64,000 nt of DNA, taken from Alteromonas ponticola (GTDB lineage: Bacteria > Pseudomonadota > Gammaproteobacteria > Enterobacterales > Alteromonadaceae). The notes under the pieces were generated by a model. The model had not been told where the DNA came from, searched no databases, and saw only the letters and a list, made by a program, of their open reading frames with translations. Location of the stretch: positions 372,001-436,000 of the forward strand of contig NZ_JAATNW010000004.1 in NCBI RefSeq assembly GCF_012911815.1, given 5' to 3'. This document shows, in pieces, positions 56,616 to 64,000 of the stretch (positions within the stretch are counted from its first letter, which is position 1; each line of letters opens with the position of its first letter). The position numbers were made by a program, and so were the translations under genes.

Positions 56616-57014
56616 ATGCGCCATCGTAAGAGTGGTCGTCAGTTGAATCGCAACAGCAGCCATCGTCAAGCTATGTTCAAAAACATGGCCGGCTCTTTGG
56701 TCAAGCACGAAGTGATCAAAACGACGTTACCCAAAGCAAAAGAATTACGTCGCGTAATTGAGCCTCTAATCACATTGGCTAAACAAGACAGCGTTGCAAA
56801 CCGCCGTCTGGTTATGGCTCGCACTGGTGATAAAGAGGTTGTAGGTAAACTGTTTAACGACTTAGGTCCTCGCTACGAGGCCCGCCCAGGCGGTTACACT
56901 CGCATTCTTAAATGCGGTTTCCGTGCAGGCGACAATGCCCCAATGGCATTCGTTGAACTAGTAGACCGCCCTGAAGTTGAAGCTGCTGAAGAAGTTGCAG
57001 AGACTGAAGAGTAA
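56616..57014 (+). CDS. rplQ: 50S ribosomal protein L17
   Basis: 132 residues: [20 protein letters not shown] start and [20 protein letters not shown] helix. L17 lies at the polypeptide exit. An acidic tail ([13 protein letters not shown]) is longer than in E. coli. It is the last gene of the alpha operon; a strong terminator follows. Confidence 0.99.
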   Translation: MRHRKSGRQLNRNSSHRQAMFKNMAGSLVKHEVIKTTLPKAKELRRVIEPLITLAKQDSVANRRLVMARTGDKEVVGKLFNDLGPRYEARPGGYTRILKCGFRAGDNAPMAFVELVDRPEVEAAEEVAETEE

Positions 57015-57053
57015 TTTTAGCTTCATTGATTCGGTTTACACCGAATTTAAAAT

Positions 57054-57083
57054 AAAAAAACCCAGCTTAAGCTGGGTTTTTTC
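57054..57083 (+). terminator. Alpha-operon terminator
   Basis: CCCAGCTTAAGCTGGG (57061-57076) is a perfect palindrome flanked by seven A upstream and six T downstream, so it can act in both directions. It is 46 bases after the rplQ stop. Confidence 0.95.
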
Positions 57084-57447
57084 ATGTGAGGGAATTAATT
57101 TAATATAAAATATTCTGCTAGCTAAAACTTAAAATTTTTAAATTAACTAACAGTCATTTATGCGCTCTTACTTAAGAAAATCTCCAAACTTTGATAATGC
57201 TGGGGGGCAAAGACTCAATATAAAACTTGTTCCTCTCTATAAATTACAGCGTGTTTAGCCCAGTAAATGTTACCCAATGCTTAATAAAATTGCTAAAATA
57301 AAATATTCCCATTTTTGAATTTCTTAGTGTAGAAAGCTGAATAATGATTATTTTATCTGAACATCAGTATGTAAGCACTACATCACAAGTTAACTGTATT
57401 TGATTTGAACAAATATTTATTTTTTAAAAAGTTTACAGGTAAGGGCT
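57084..57447 (+). other. AT-rich 364-bp gap at the start of the glycan region
   Basis: The composition is strongly AT-rich with no plausible ORF on either strand. No recombination-site repeat, tRNA fragment or ops/JUMPstart element (GGCGGTAG) was recognised. Promoter-like AT tracts precede the next gene, whose ribosome site is AAGGG at 57441-57445. It marks an abrupt change from the ribosomal DNA. Confidence 0.7.
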
Positions 57448-58053
57448 ATGTCGAGACGTTTTATGGGCAGTGCTAAAAATGAATTAAACATTAATAATCG
57501 TGATTTGTTAGTGCATCAGTTAGAGCAAACCCAGGATCAACTTGAATATTATTTTATCAAGTGTAACGAGGTTACTAAATCTTACGAACTAGCTTCTGAC
57601 ACAATTACAGCATTTAGAAAGAAAAATAAGGGATTGGAAGCACGTTATTCAGAATTAGTTATTGACTTTAACTGGACTCAATACTGGAAAGCCGTGTATT
57701 TTAATAACACTAAAAAAAGCTTAACTAAGCTTATCTATCATAGGATTAAATATCTTCTTAAAAAAGATGAAACTTGTCAATCGCCTGATGAAGACCTTTT
57801 AGCACTTCTAAATTCAGATCTTTTCAATTCACATTGGTATTTAAAAGAGTATCCGGATTTAGCCGAGCAAAAGGTCGAGCCAGCTTCTCACTTCTTAAAT
57901 TTTGGTTTCAAAGAACTGCGGAATCCAAGTAAAAAATTTTGCACACACAAATACCTAGAGAAATATCCAGATGTTAAAGAATCAAACTTAAATCCTTTAG
58001 TTCATTATATTAATTATGGAAGAGAAGAAGGTAGAAGAAGATTTTCGGTCTAG
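57448..58053 (+). CDS. Coiled-coil protein with tandem 38-residue YPD repeats, glycan-locus associated
   Basis: 201 residues. No signal peptide or membrane helix. Residues about 20-75 are predicted coiled coil (LVHQLEQTQDQLEYYFIK, RKKNKGLEARYSEL). Two repeats with a 38-residue period (tyrosines 131 and 169) carry WYLKEYPDL...HFLNFGFKELRNPS and YLEKYPDV...HYINYGREEGR. This YPD/NPLxHY/GxxEGR repeat recurs in glycosyltransferase and surface-polysaccharide proteins of other bacteria. No biochemical function is known. It lies 27 bases before the large glycosyltransferase gene on the same strand. Confidence 0.75.
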   Translation: MSRRFMGSAKNELNINNRDLLVHQLEQTQDQLEYYFIKCNEVTKSYELASDTITAFRKKNKGLEARYSELVIDFNWTQYWKAVYFNNTKKSLTKLIYHRIKYLLKKDETCQSPDEDLLALLNSDLFNSHWYLKEYPDLAEQKVEPASHFLNFGFKELRNPSKKFCTHKYLEKYPDVKESNLNPLVHYINYGREEGRRRFSV

Positions 58054-58080
58054 GTAATTAAACTATATTATTGGTTTTGT

Positions 58081-61000
58081 ATGACATATTTAAAAAGTAT
58101 TAGAAAAAGCCATGAGGCAAACCGACATGAGGAAACAGTTCTTCTCTCTCAAGAAGCAATCAATAAACATCCAGGATTCATACTATATTATGAATTTTTA
58201 TCGACCGCGCTAATCAAACTGAATAGATTTGAAGACGCTCTTGATTGTATATCTCGCGGATTATTAATTGATTCCAGTAATTCGACATTAAAAGCACTAA
58301 AGACAGCCTCAGCAAAATATAGTTCTAAAAACCTAAATGTATGTGGTCAGGTAGAACGATTACCAATAACTAAGTTACCTAGAACATTAGAACTTGGAAA
58401 TAGAATTTCAAATTACCGGAGTGAAACTGAGTGTACCTGTCAAGACACGCCGCTAGTTACCGTTGTCACAGCTGTCTTTAATAATGATAAAACGCTAGAA
58501 CGTTGTATACAATCTATCAGTTTGCAATCCTATCCCAATATTGAACATATAGTTATTGATGGCGGAAGCAATGATAAGACGACTGACATCCTCTTAAAAA
58601 ATAAAGATTATCTTGAATATGTTGTGTCTGAACCTGACGCAGGGATATATGATGCCATGAACAAAGGTATCTCGGTCGCTAAAGGTTCGTTTGTTTGTTT
58701 ACTGAACTCAGATGATACGTACGAACATGACTTTATAAGTAATTTAGTTCAGACAAGTAAGTCTTGTGATGCAGACGTAATATATAGCGACTTTAAAATT
58801 GATGGGAAACTAACACGATCAGTTGAAGAGTTTGGTGCTGGAATTTATTTCGGAAATCTTAACGCAAATCACGCTACCTTTTTGGTTAAAAAAGAGGTTT
58901 ACAATAAAGTAGGGCTATATAAAACATCTTACAATATTATCTCAGACATTGTTTGGATAAAAGACGCACTGGAGCTAGGCATAAAATTTAAGAAAGCGAA
59001 TTGTGAAGGTTTTAATTTTTATACTGGAGGAGCATCTAGTGGTAACGATTCCCACCGGAAAGAAAGAATATTTAGCGAAATAGCAAGGCTTTATCAATCA
59101 ACATTCAGATTTCTTTCACCTAAAGAGTGTATTTCAATCTATACATTTAGATTCGCTCCAAAAAATGCAGAGACCCTACTTACGTTAATTCAGAAGCATG
59201 GTGAGAATCAGAGTTTTATAAACTGTTTAGCTTCATATGTAAGTGATTGTCTAACTTATCGAGATAATTTCAAACTTGCATCAGCAGCCTCCTCTTCCGA
59301 TTTCGTATCATTAGTAAAACTAACGAAAACATTAGACTTGGATGTAAGCCTTATTCGCATTGATACCGCTATCGGATGTTTTTCTGAAATACTTAAACAA
59401 ATTAAAAAGGTTTGTCATCTACTGTTGGAAACAAAGAATGATGCTGACGCAAAGGTTATTCTTCATTATGCATTTCAGTTTTCTACACCTTCAGAAACGT
59501 TCATATATGACTTTATTAATCGATTTAACGATGGCAATAAATATAAGTCGGTATTTTTATGCGATAAACGAGTGTTAGTCGATGAACGACCTTTCGAAAA
59601 CCTTGTTCAAATAGATTGGGGTGTACTGAATGATAATATTAGAAATGAACTTTATGTGTATTTTTTTAAATTATTAAATCCAGATTTGATTGTGTCGCAT
59701 TTCGCTCTTAATGATTGGAAACTATCCCAAAGGCTCACGAACCTTAACTTAAAATTTCCAACGATTGCGATGACACATGGTATAGATGTTTTTACGTTAT
59801 CTGAGAAACCCGAATATAAATCTTATCTTCTCGAAAAATTTTCGGAGAAGACCAAACATAGACTGACAACAGTTTCTAAATTCCTAAGACAAAAGTTACT
59901 TTGGCATGGAATTCCGTTAAATAAGGTCGACTTAATCCATAATTGTCCGAATCCTAATTTTTACGAAAATAGAAAAATCAAAGTTGACGCATTCACTAAT
60001 AAAACTGTTAGGATCCTATCAATAGGTCGCTGTATTGATTGGAAAGGCCACGATGACTTAATAAAGGCTGTTTCTAAGCTTAAGAAAACCACTGATTACA
60101 ATTTTTCAATTACTATTGTCTATGGTGGCCAGACAAAAAACCTTAACGATTTAAATGATTTAAGAGAGAAGTTGGATGTAACGAAAAATTTTAATTTTAT
60201 TGAATTCGTCGATTTCGCTCAACAGCCAGAATTTCACCATAAATTCGATATTTACGTGCAAGCTAGTAAAGAAAGTAACGATCGTGAGCCTAGAACTGAA
60301 ACGTTTGGGGTGGCTGCGCTGGAAGCTATTTATTCCGGATTGCCAACGGTCCTCACTAAAGTAGGAGGTCTCGCTGAATTTGACCAAATCTTCCATCCAT
60401 TGTTACAGTTCGCGGAGCCAAACAATCCTTCTGACCTGGCGGCCAAGCTTCTCAAACTTATAGAAAACATGTCAGGAAGTTGTGACAATTCGCGATTGGC
60501 TCAATTCCTATTTGATAAATACTCATCTGAAAAGCAAAGAGCTTTATTTGACAACACGGTGAGTAAAGTTCTAGCTAAAAACTTACGCGTAGCCTTGCTG
60601 ACTTCCAATACTACTCAGGGAGCGGGTTATGCAGCTTATAGAGTGCATAAAAGCTTAAGGAAACATAGCTTGATTAACTCGACGTTGTTAACACCAGAAA
60701 AGACACATGCCGGGGCAATCGGTGTTCGCTGGATAAAACATCCCAAAAATAAGCGTGGTGATTGGCGCTTTTTCCAACAGCCAGATAACAGCCTACCTGG
60801 TATGACAATTTTTACATACAATGAGCAACAATTAGATAATCATACTCTATATAGTATGGTTGCTTCATCCGACGTGATTAATCTTCACTGGACCGCGCGT
60901 TTTCTAAGTGTTGAAAATATCGCATTTCTTTCATGGTTGGATAAACCTCTTGTAATCACTATTCGAGACATGTATCACTTGAGTGGGGGGTGTCACTTTT

Positions 61001-62925
61001 TTCACGGATGCGAAAAGTGGCAATCAAATTGCTCGAATTGTCCTCAATTAATAGATGATATCGGCGATTTATCAGCTTCAACCTTAAGTTACAAAAAAGA
61101 GAACTACAATTTTTCTAATATAACTATTGTTGTATTGAGTGACCATACTAGAGAAATCATCAAACAATCCATTTTTAAAGATTGTAATGTCGTTAAAATT
61201 CCCAATTCAATTGAAACCGACATTTTCTCTATTGATAATACAAACTCGGTACGTAATACCTATAATATTGACAAAAAAATAAAGGTAATTGGCTATGTCC
61301 CATCCTTTCGAAGCGATGTTAAAGGATTCAAAGAAGCAGTTGAGGTTTTAAATCGTCTATATGAGGATACTAGTTATAATTATGAAACTAAAGTTTTGCT
61401 ATTAGGAAATTCAGAAACTGCGACTGATTTGATAAAATTTGATTGCATCCAAGGTGGGTATGTCTCTGATAATAGCCAATTGGCCGAATTTTATGGGGCG
61501 ATGGACGTACTGCTTCTTCCATCATTGGAAGAAACATTTTCAAATACCACAGCGGAAGCCATAAGCTGTGGCATCCCGGTAGTAGGGTTCTCGACAGGCG
61601 CAATACCTGAGTTAGCTATAGATGGTGTTAGTGGCTATTCAGTTCCTGTTGGTGACACCAACGAATTATTCCTTAAATTAAGGCAATCTCTCATTACTGA
61701 AAAAGCTTCTCAGGATACGATAAGGGAATTTGCTCTACAACGCCTCACCATGGAGAAACAAGCGTTCGCCTATCAGGAATTATTTCATCAGCTCATTCAC
61801 AAAGCCAAAAGCAATTTGCCTACTAGTCCACCCGTTTATTCAAAATACCCCTATGGTCCTATAAATGAATATATTCAAAAAAAGAAGCGTCATGAAAGTA
61901 AGGGGTTGAAATATGTTTTTTTTGGTGCGTCAGTATGTGAGCAAACTGAAAAGCACGACACTAAAGAAATTACTGGGTTTATTAACATATTAGAGGAAGT
62001 GGTTCGAACAGAAAATCTTAAATGTGAGATCGAGCGTGTTACTGCAGGTTCATGTACTCTAGGTGACGCTGGTCTGGCGTTGATAGATGATGTGCTTAAG
62101 CTTAAACCCGATGTTTGTTTTCTTGAATGGTGTACTCCAATAAGTGGTGATTGTAGGGGAGCTGATTGTCGCGCTATATTCGATAAGTTAGTTAAAAACA
62201 AAATTCTTCCAGTAGCATTAATATTGCCCCGCAAGGATAGACTGCAAGCGGATACCACAGTTTTTCAAGAAAGTTTAAAGTTATGCGAAGAATATGGTTT
62301 CCCTTTTATCGATCTAAGCAGCAAATTTAGTAAAAATTTACTTGACGAAATTCTCAGAGATGTTGTTCATACGACTCCGTTTGGTGCAAAGGTTTATGCT
62401 TATGAATTGCTTAATTTCATTAAAGGATTTAGTAGCAAGCCAAGTCTACGGGTTTCTACTCTTGCTGAAGATAAAAGTTATTGCAACTTTGAATTTCCCT
62501 GGAAAGAAGCAAAAAACAGGGTGAAAGAACTTAGTTTTGATTTGCTAGTTGAGGCACGTGACAGTGAACAAAAATTTTTACTTTTATTAGAGCAGAGAGT
62601 GGGTCCTTGGAGCAGAAAATGCCGAGTGAGAATTACATTCGACAATTATTGCACTGAAGAAGTTCTAGAACTTGCCGACAGCTGGTCGTGGCGTGAACGT
62701 CAATGTATCAAACCACTATCCAGTTGGGTAACAGTCCCACCAAATACAAAAATAGTAAAAGTGCATATAGAAAGCATCAACATGAGATTAACGGGTTACA
62801 CAGAAGACCAAAAACAGCAAGCGAAATTTAATACTCATGGACACCAGATTAGACCAAAAGGCAGACTTTTCTGCATCACAACTGAAAGCCAAGCTTTAAT
62901 AAAGAATATGAGCGTAATCAAATGA
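58081..62925 (+). CDS. 1614-residue multi-domain glycosyltransferase: GT2, two GT4 and an SGNH-like module
   Basis: The N-terminal 80 residues are TPR-like (LSTALIKLNRFEDALDCISRG). Residues about 124-330 form a GT2 GT-A domain (VTVVTAVFNNDKTLERCIQS, DGGSNDKTTDI, and SDD211-212 for metal). Residues about 470-830 are a GT-B GT4 (ILSIGRCIDWKGHDDL, with Glu740 and Glu748 seven residues apart). Residues about 835-1230 are a second GT4 (AGYAAYRVHKSLRKHS, with Glu1151 and Glu1159). Residues about 1270-1445 are SGNH-like (G1282-A-S1284 and D1427-V-V-H1430). Residues about 1460-1614 are probably beta-sandwich. No signal peptide is present. It overlaps the next gene by 4 bases. Confidence 0.9.
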   Translation: MTYLKSIRKSHEANRHEETVLLSQEAINKHPGFILYYEFLSTALIKLNRFEDALDCISRGLLIDSSNSTLKALKTASAKYSSKNLNVCGQVERLPITKLPRTLELGNRISNYRSETECTCQDTPLVTVVTAVFNNDKTLERCIQSISLQSYPNIEHIVIDGGSNDKTTDILLKNKDYLEYVVSEPDAGIYDAMNKGISVAKGSFVCLLNSDDTYEHDFISNLVQTSKSCDADVIYSDFKIDGKLTRSVEEFGAGIYFGNLNANHATFLVKKEVYNKVGLYKTSYNIISDIVWIKDALELGIKFKKANCEGFNFYTGGASSGNDSHRKERIFSEIARLYQSTFRFLSPKECISIYTFRFAPKNAETLLTLIQKHGENQSFINCLASYVSDCLTYRDNFKLASAASSSDFVSLVKLTKTLDLDVSLIRIDTAIGCFSEILKQIKKVCHLLLETKNDADAKVILHYAFQFSTPSETFIYDFINRFNDGNKYKSVFLCDKRVLVDERPFENLVQIDWGVLNDNIRNELYVYFFKLLNPDLIVSHFALNDWKLSQRLTNLNLKFPTIAMTHGIDVFTLSEKPEYKSYLLEKFSEKTKHRLTTVSKFLRQKLLWHGIPLNKVDLIHNCPNPNFYENRKIKVDAFTNKTVRILSIGRCIDWKGHDDLIKAVSKLKKTTDYNFSITIVYGGQTKNLNDLNDLREKLDVTKNFNFIEFVDFAQQPEFHHKFDIYVQASKESNDREPRTETFGVAALEAIYSGLPTVLTKVGGLAEFDQIFHPLLQFAEPNNPSDLAAKLLKLIENMSGSCDNSRLAQFLFDKYSSEKQRALFDNTVSKVLAKNLRVALLTSNTTQGAGYAAYRVHKSLRKHSLINSTLLTPEKTHAGAIGVRWIKHPKNKRGDWRFFQQPDNSLPGMTIFTYNEQQLDNHTLYSMVASSDVINLHWTARFLSVENIAFLSWLDKPLVITIRDMYHLSGGCHFFHGCEKWQSNCSNCPQLIDDIGDLSASTLSYKKENYNFSNITIVVLSDHTREIIKQSIFKDCNVVKIPNSIETDIFSIDNTNSVRNTYNIDKKIKVIGYVPSFRSDVKGFKEAVEVLNRLYEDTSYNYETKVLLLGNSETATDLIKFDCIQGGYVSDNSQLAEFYGAMDVLLLPSLEETFSNTTAEAISCGIPVVGFSTGAIPELAIDGVSGYSVPVGDTNELFLKLRQSLITEKASQDTIREFALQRLTMEKQAFAYQELFHQLIHKAKSNLPTSPPVYSKYPYGPINEYIQKKKRHESKGLKYVFFGASVCEQTEKHDTKEITGFINILEEVVRTENLKCEIERVTAGSCTLGDAGLALIDDVLKLKPDVCFLEWCTPISGDCRGADCRAIFDKLVKNKILPVALILPRKDRLQADTTVFQESLKLCEEYGFPFIDLSSKFSKNLLDEILRDVVHTTPFGAKVYAYELLNFIKGFSSKPSLRVSTLAEDKSYCNFEFPWKEAKNRVKELSFDLLVEARDSEQKFLLLLEQRVGPWSRKCRVRITFDNYCTEEVLELADSWSWRERQCIKPLSSWVTVPPNTKIVKVHIESINMRLTGYTEDQKQQAKFNTHGHQIRPKGRLFCITTESQALIKNMSVIK

Positions 62926-63806
62926 TGAATAAGAAACCAGAGTTTGTTATCCCGCCAAATATACAGAGAAAAATGTTAAGTCCAAATAAAGTGGTAGAGT
63001 TAATTTCTGACTCATTGAAATCATCAGCCCCCTTTATGTTTTCTCGTTTTGGAAGTATTGAAGGTGAGGTAATCAACAGTGTCTTATTGCGAAACAGAAG
63101 TGAAGTAGGGCAAGAATTAAGAGCGAAAGCGAGAAATAATGCCGGAATTGCAAAACCTGATAATGCAACACTAAATAAATTTTCTGTCGAGTATATGGCT
63201 AGCATTTGCAACGCTGACCTTTTAGGTATATGGAATTTTCCAGATCAAATAAAGTTAGCGCAATTCACGCAAAACTCATTTTTCTGTCATTTAAATCATC
63301 TTGATCCAGTGTTTTTAGGCTCTAAGCATGGCATGAGCTGGACGCAAGCACTGCGTGGGAGCAAAGTATTAGTAATACATCCATTTGCAGAATCAATACG
63401 CAACCAAGTTCAGAACAAAGATAAAATTAATTTAATAAGAGATATTTTACCAACCTTTGAGCTTATCACACATGTTCCTCCGCAGACGACCCAAAGAACT
63501 GATGAGGTAGCCAGATCGTGGTATGAGGAACTGAAAAAGTTAAAGCTCGAAATTTTGCAGTATGACTTTGATGTAGCCATAATCGGAGCTGGGGCTTATG
63601 GTGCTCCAATCGCCTCTTTTATAAAATCACTCGGAGGAAAAGCTCTCCATCTTGGTGGTGTAACGCAATTAATGTTTGGAATAATAGGTAAGCGCTGGGA
63701 ATCTAGACCCCATATGAAAGACGTGATGAAAGAGGGGTGGAATAGACCTTTAGAGAGCGAAAAACATGAGAATGCCGGTAAAATAGAGGGTGGGTGCTAC
63801 TGGTGA
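62922..63806 (+). CDS. Possible GT-D-like glycosyltransferase, conserved hypothetical
   Basis: 294 residues starting at ATG 62922, which overlaps the preceding stop (ATGA). MFSRFGSIEGEVIN near residue 40 recalls the RFGDGE-like motif of GT-D (DUF1792) enzymes, and a late GAGAYGAPIASFIKSLGG loop (residues about 224-241) resembles their nucleotide site. The match is loose, so this is a suggestion. The tail is rich in Cys/Trp (GGCYW). AT-rich codon use matches its neighbours. Confidence 0.5.
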   Translation: MMNKKPEFVIPPNIQRKMLSPNKVVELISDSLKSSAPFMFSRFGSIEGEVINSVLLRNRSEVGQELRAKARNNAGIAKPDNATLNKFSVEYMASICNADLLGIWNFPDQIKLAQFTQNSFFCHLNHLDPVFLGSKHGMSWTQALRGSKVLVIHPFAESIRNQVQNKDKINLIRDILPTFELITHVPPQTTQRTDEVARSWYEELKKLKLEILQYDFDVAIIGAGAYGAPIASFIKSLGGKALHLGGVTQLMFGIIGKRWESRPHMKDVMKEGWNRPLESEKHENAGKIEGGCYW

Positions 63807-63819
63807 AGGAAGCGCAACA

Positions 63820-64000
63820 ATGAAGACTATTTTGCATATAGGAATGGGAAAAGCTGGAAGCTCTACGATTCAAAATGTTTTATTAAGAAATCGTGAAAAG
63901 CTAATAAGTTCAGGTTGCCTTTATCCTTTGGACTTACTACCAAACAAGAATCTAGGTGGTGACAACCAGAAGACACTAGCATTTGCTGCGAAAAATAACG
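63820..64000 (+). CDS. Sulfotransferase-like protein, N-terminal part (partial)
   Basis: Sixty codons to the window end. The start at ATG 63820 has AAGGA upstream. ILHIGMGKAGSSTIQNVLL carries the 5'-phosphosulfate-binding loop of sulfotransferases (usually HIGxxKTGTTxIQ), here with KAGSS in place of KTGTT. It would transfer sulfate from PAPS to a sugar or lipid; the substrate cannot be judged. It follows the glycan genes directly, suggesting sulfation of the product polymer. Confidence 0.65.
   Translation, partial: MKTILHIGMGKAGSSTIQNVLLRNREKLISSGCLYPLDLLPNKNLGGDNQKTLAFAAKNN

Noticed and set aside
57084..57447. ops/JUMPstart element before the glycan genes
   Set aside because: The GGCGGTAG core was not found on either strand of the gap, so antitermination by RfaH cannot be claimed.

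Overview
This window is a stretch of chromosome from a marine gammaproteobacterium, most likely a member of the Alteromonadales (Alteromonas-like family). The evidence is a MotX-type sodium-driven polar-flagellum gene next to rnr-rlmB, gammaproteobacterial spc and alpha ribosomal operons with an E. coli-like S4 control element, yjeT next to purA, ubiD next to fre, and many exported hydrolases. The species cannot be named from the sequence alone. No insertion sequence, prophage or CRISPR array was seen.

Layout: (1) 1-3.9 kb holds the end of purK, tRNA-Thr(UGU), a periplasmic copper chaperone (PCuAC), dps, a PQQ-type sugar dehydrogenase and a solute-binding-protein gene with a probably decayed 3' end. 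(2) 4-7.9 kb, minus strand, holds an NYN-domain protein coupled to an alpha/beta hydrolase, an S9 peptidase and a DUF962 membrane protein. (3) 8-13.7 kb holds cnoX/ybbN, a class-V PLP enzyme overlapping yjeT, purA, an aldehyde dehydrogenase and a VOC protein. (4) 13.7-16.7 kb, minus strand, holds a lipoprotein gamma-glutamyltransferase with an NhaC-type antiporter.

(5) 17-30.4 kb contains what reads as a cell-wall amino-sugar salvage locus. It has an exported GH3 (NagZ-like) hexosaminidase, a two-gene ABC exporter, and then a tightly overlapping minus-strand operon: SSS symporter, murQ, exported namZ (DUF1343) and an FAD/Fe-S D-lactate dehydrogenase. Nearby lie alr, a diguanylate cyclase and a BadF-type sugar kinase (MurK-like). 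Together these genes could release MurNAc outside the cytoplasm, import it, phosphorylate it, split off D-lactate with MurQ and oxidise that lactate. This is the most interesting metabolic inference in the window.

(6) 30.4-43.9 kb holds YitT, a YmdB-like macrodomain protein, a cyanide-insensitive-type cytochrome bd operon (regulator-cydA-cydB-NTF2-like), a Ca-loop solute-binding-like protein, fre-ubiD, small proteins, motX, rnr and rlmB. (7) 43.9-48.3 kb holds a 545-bp structured leader, a secreted subtilisin with a PPC domain, and a GAF-PAS hybrid histidine kinase. (8) 48.5-57.0 kb holds the complete spc operon (rplN to rpmJ) and alpha operon (rpsM to rplQ). The S10 operon that usually lies directly upstream is absent.

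(9) From 57.1 kb to the end the DNA becomes AT-rich and changes character. It encodes a coiled-coil protein with a 38-residue YPD-type repeat, a 1614-residue enzyme with one GT2, two GT4 and an SGNH-hydrolase-like module, a possible GT-D-like protein and the start of a sulfotransferase-like protein. This looks like the edge of a horizontally acquired surface-glycan locus inserted behind the alpha operon.
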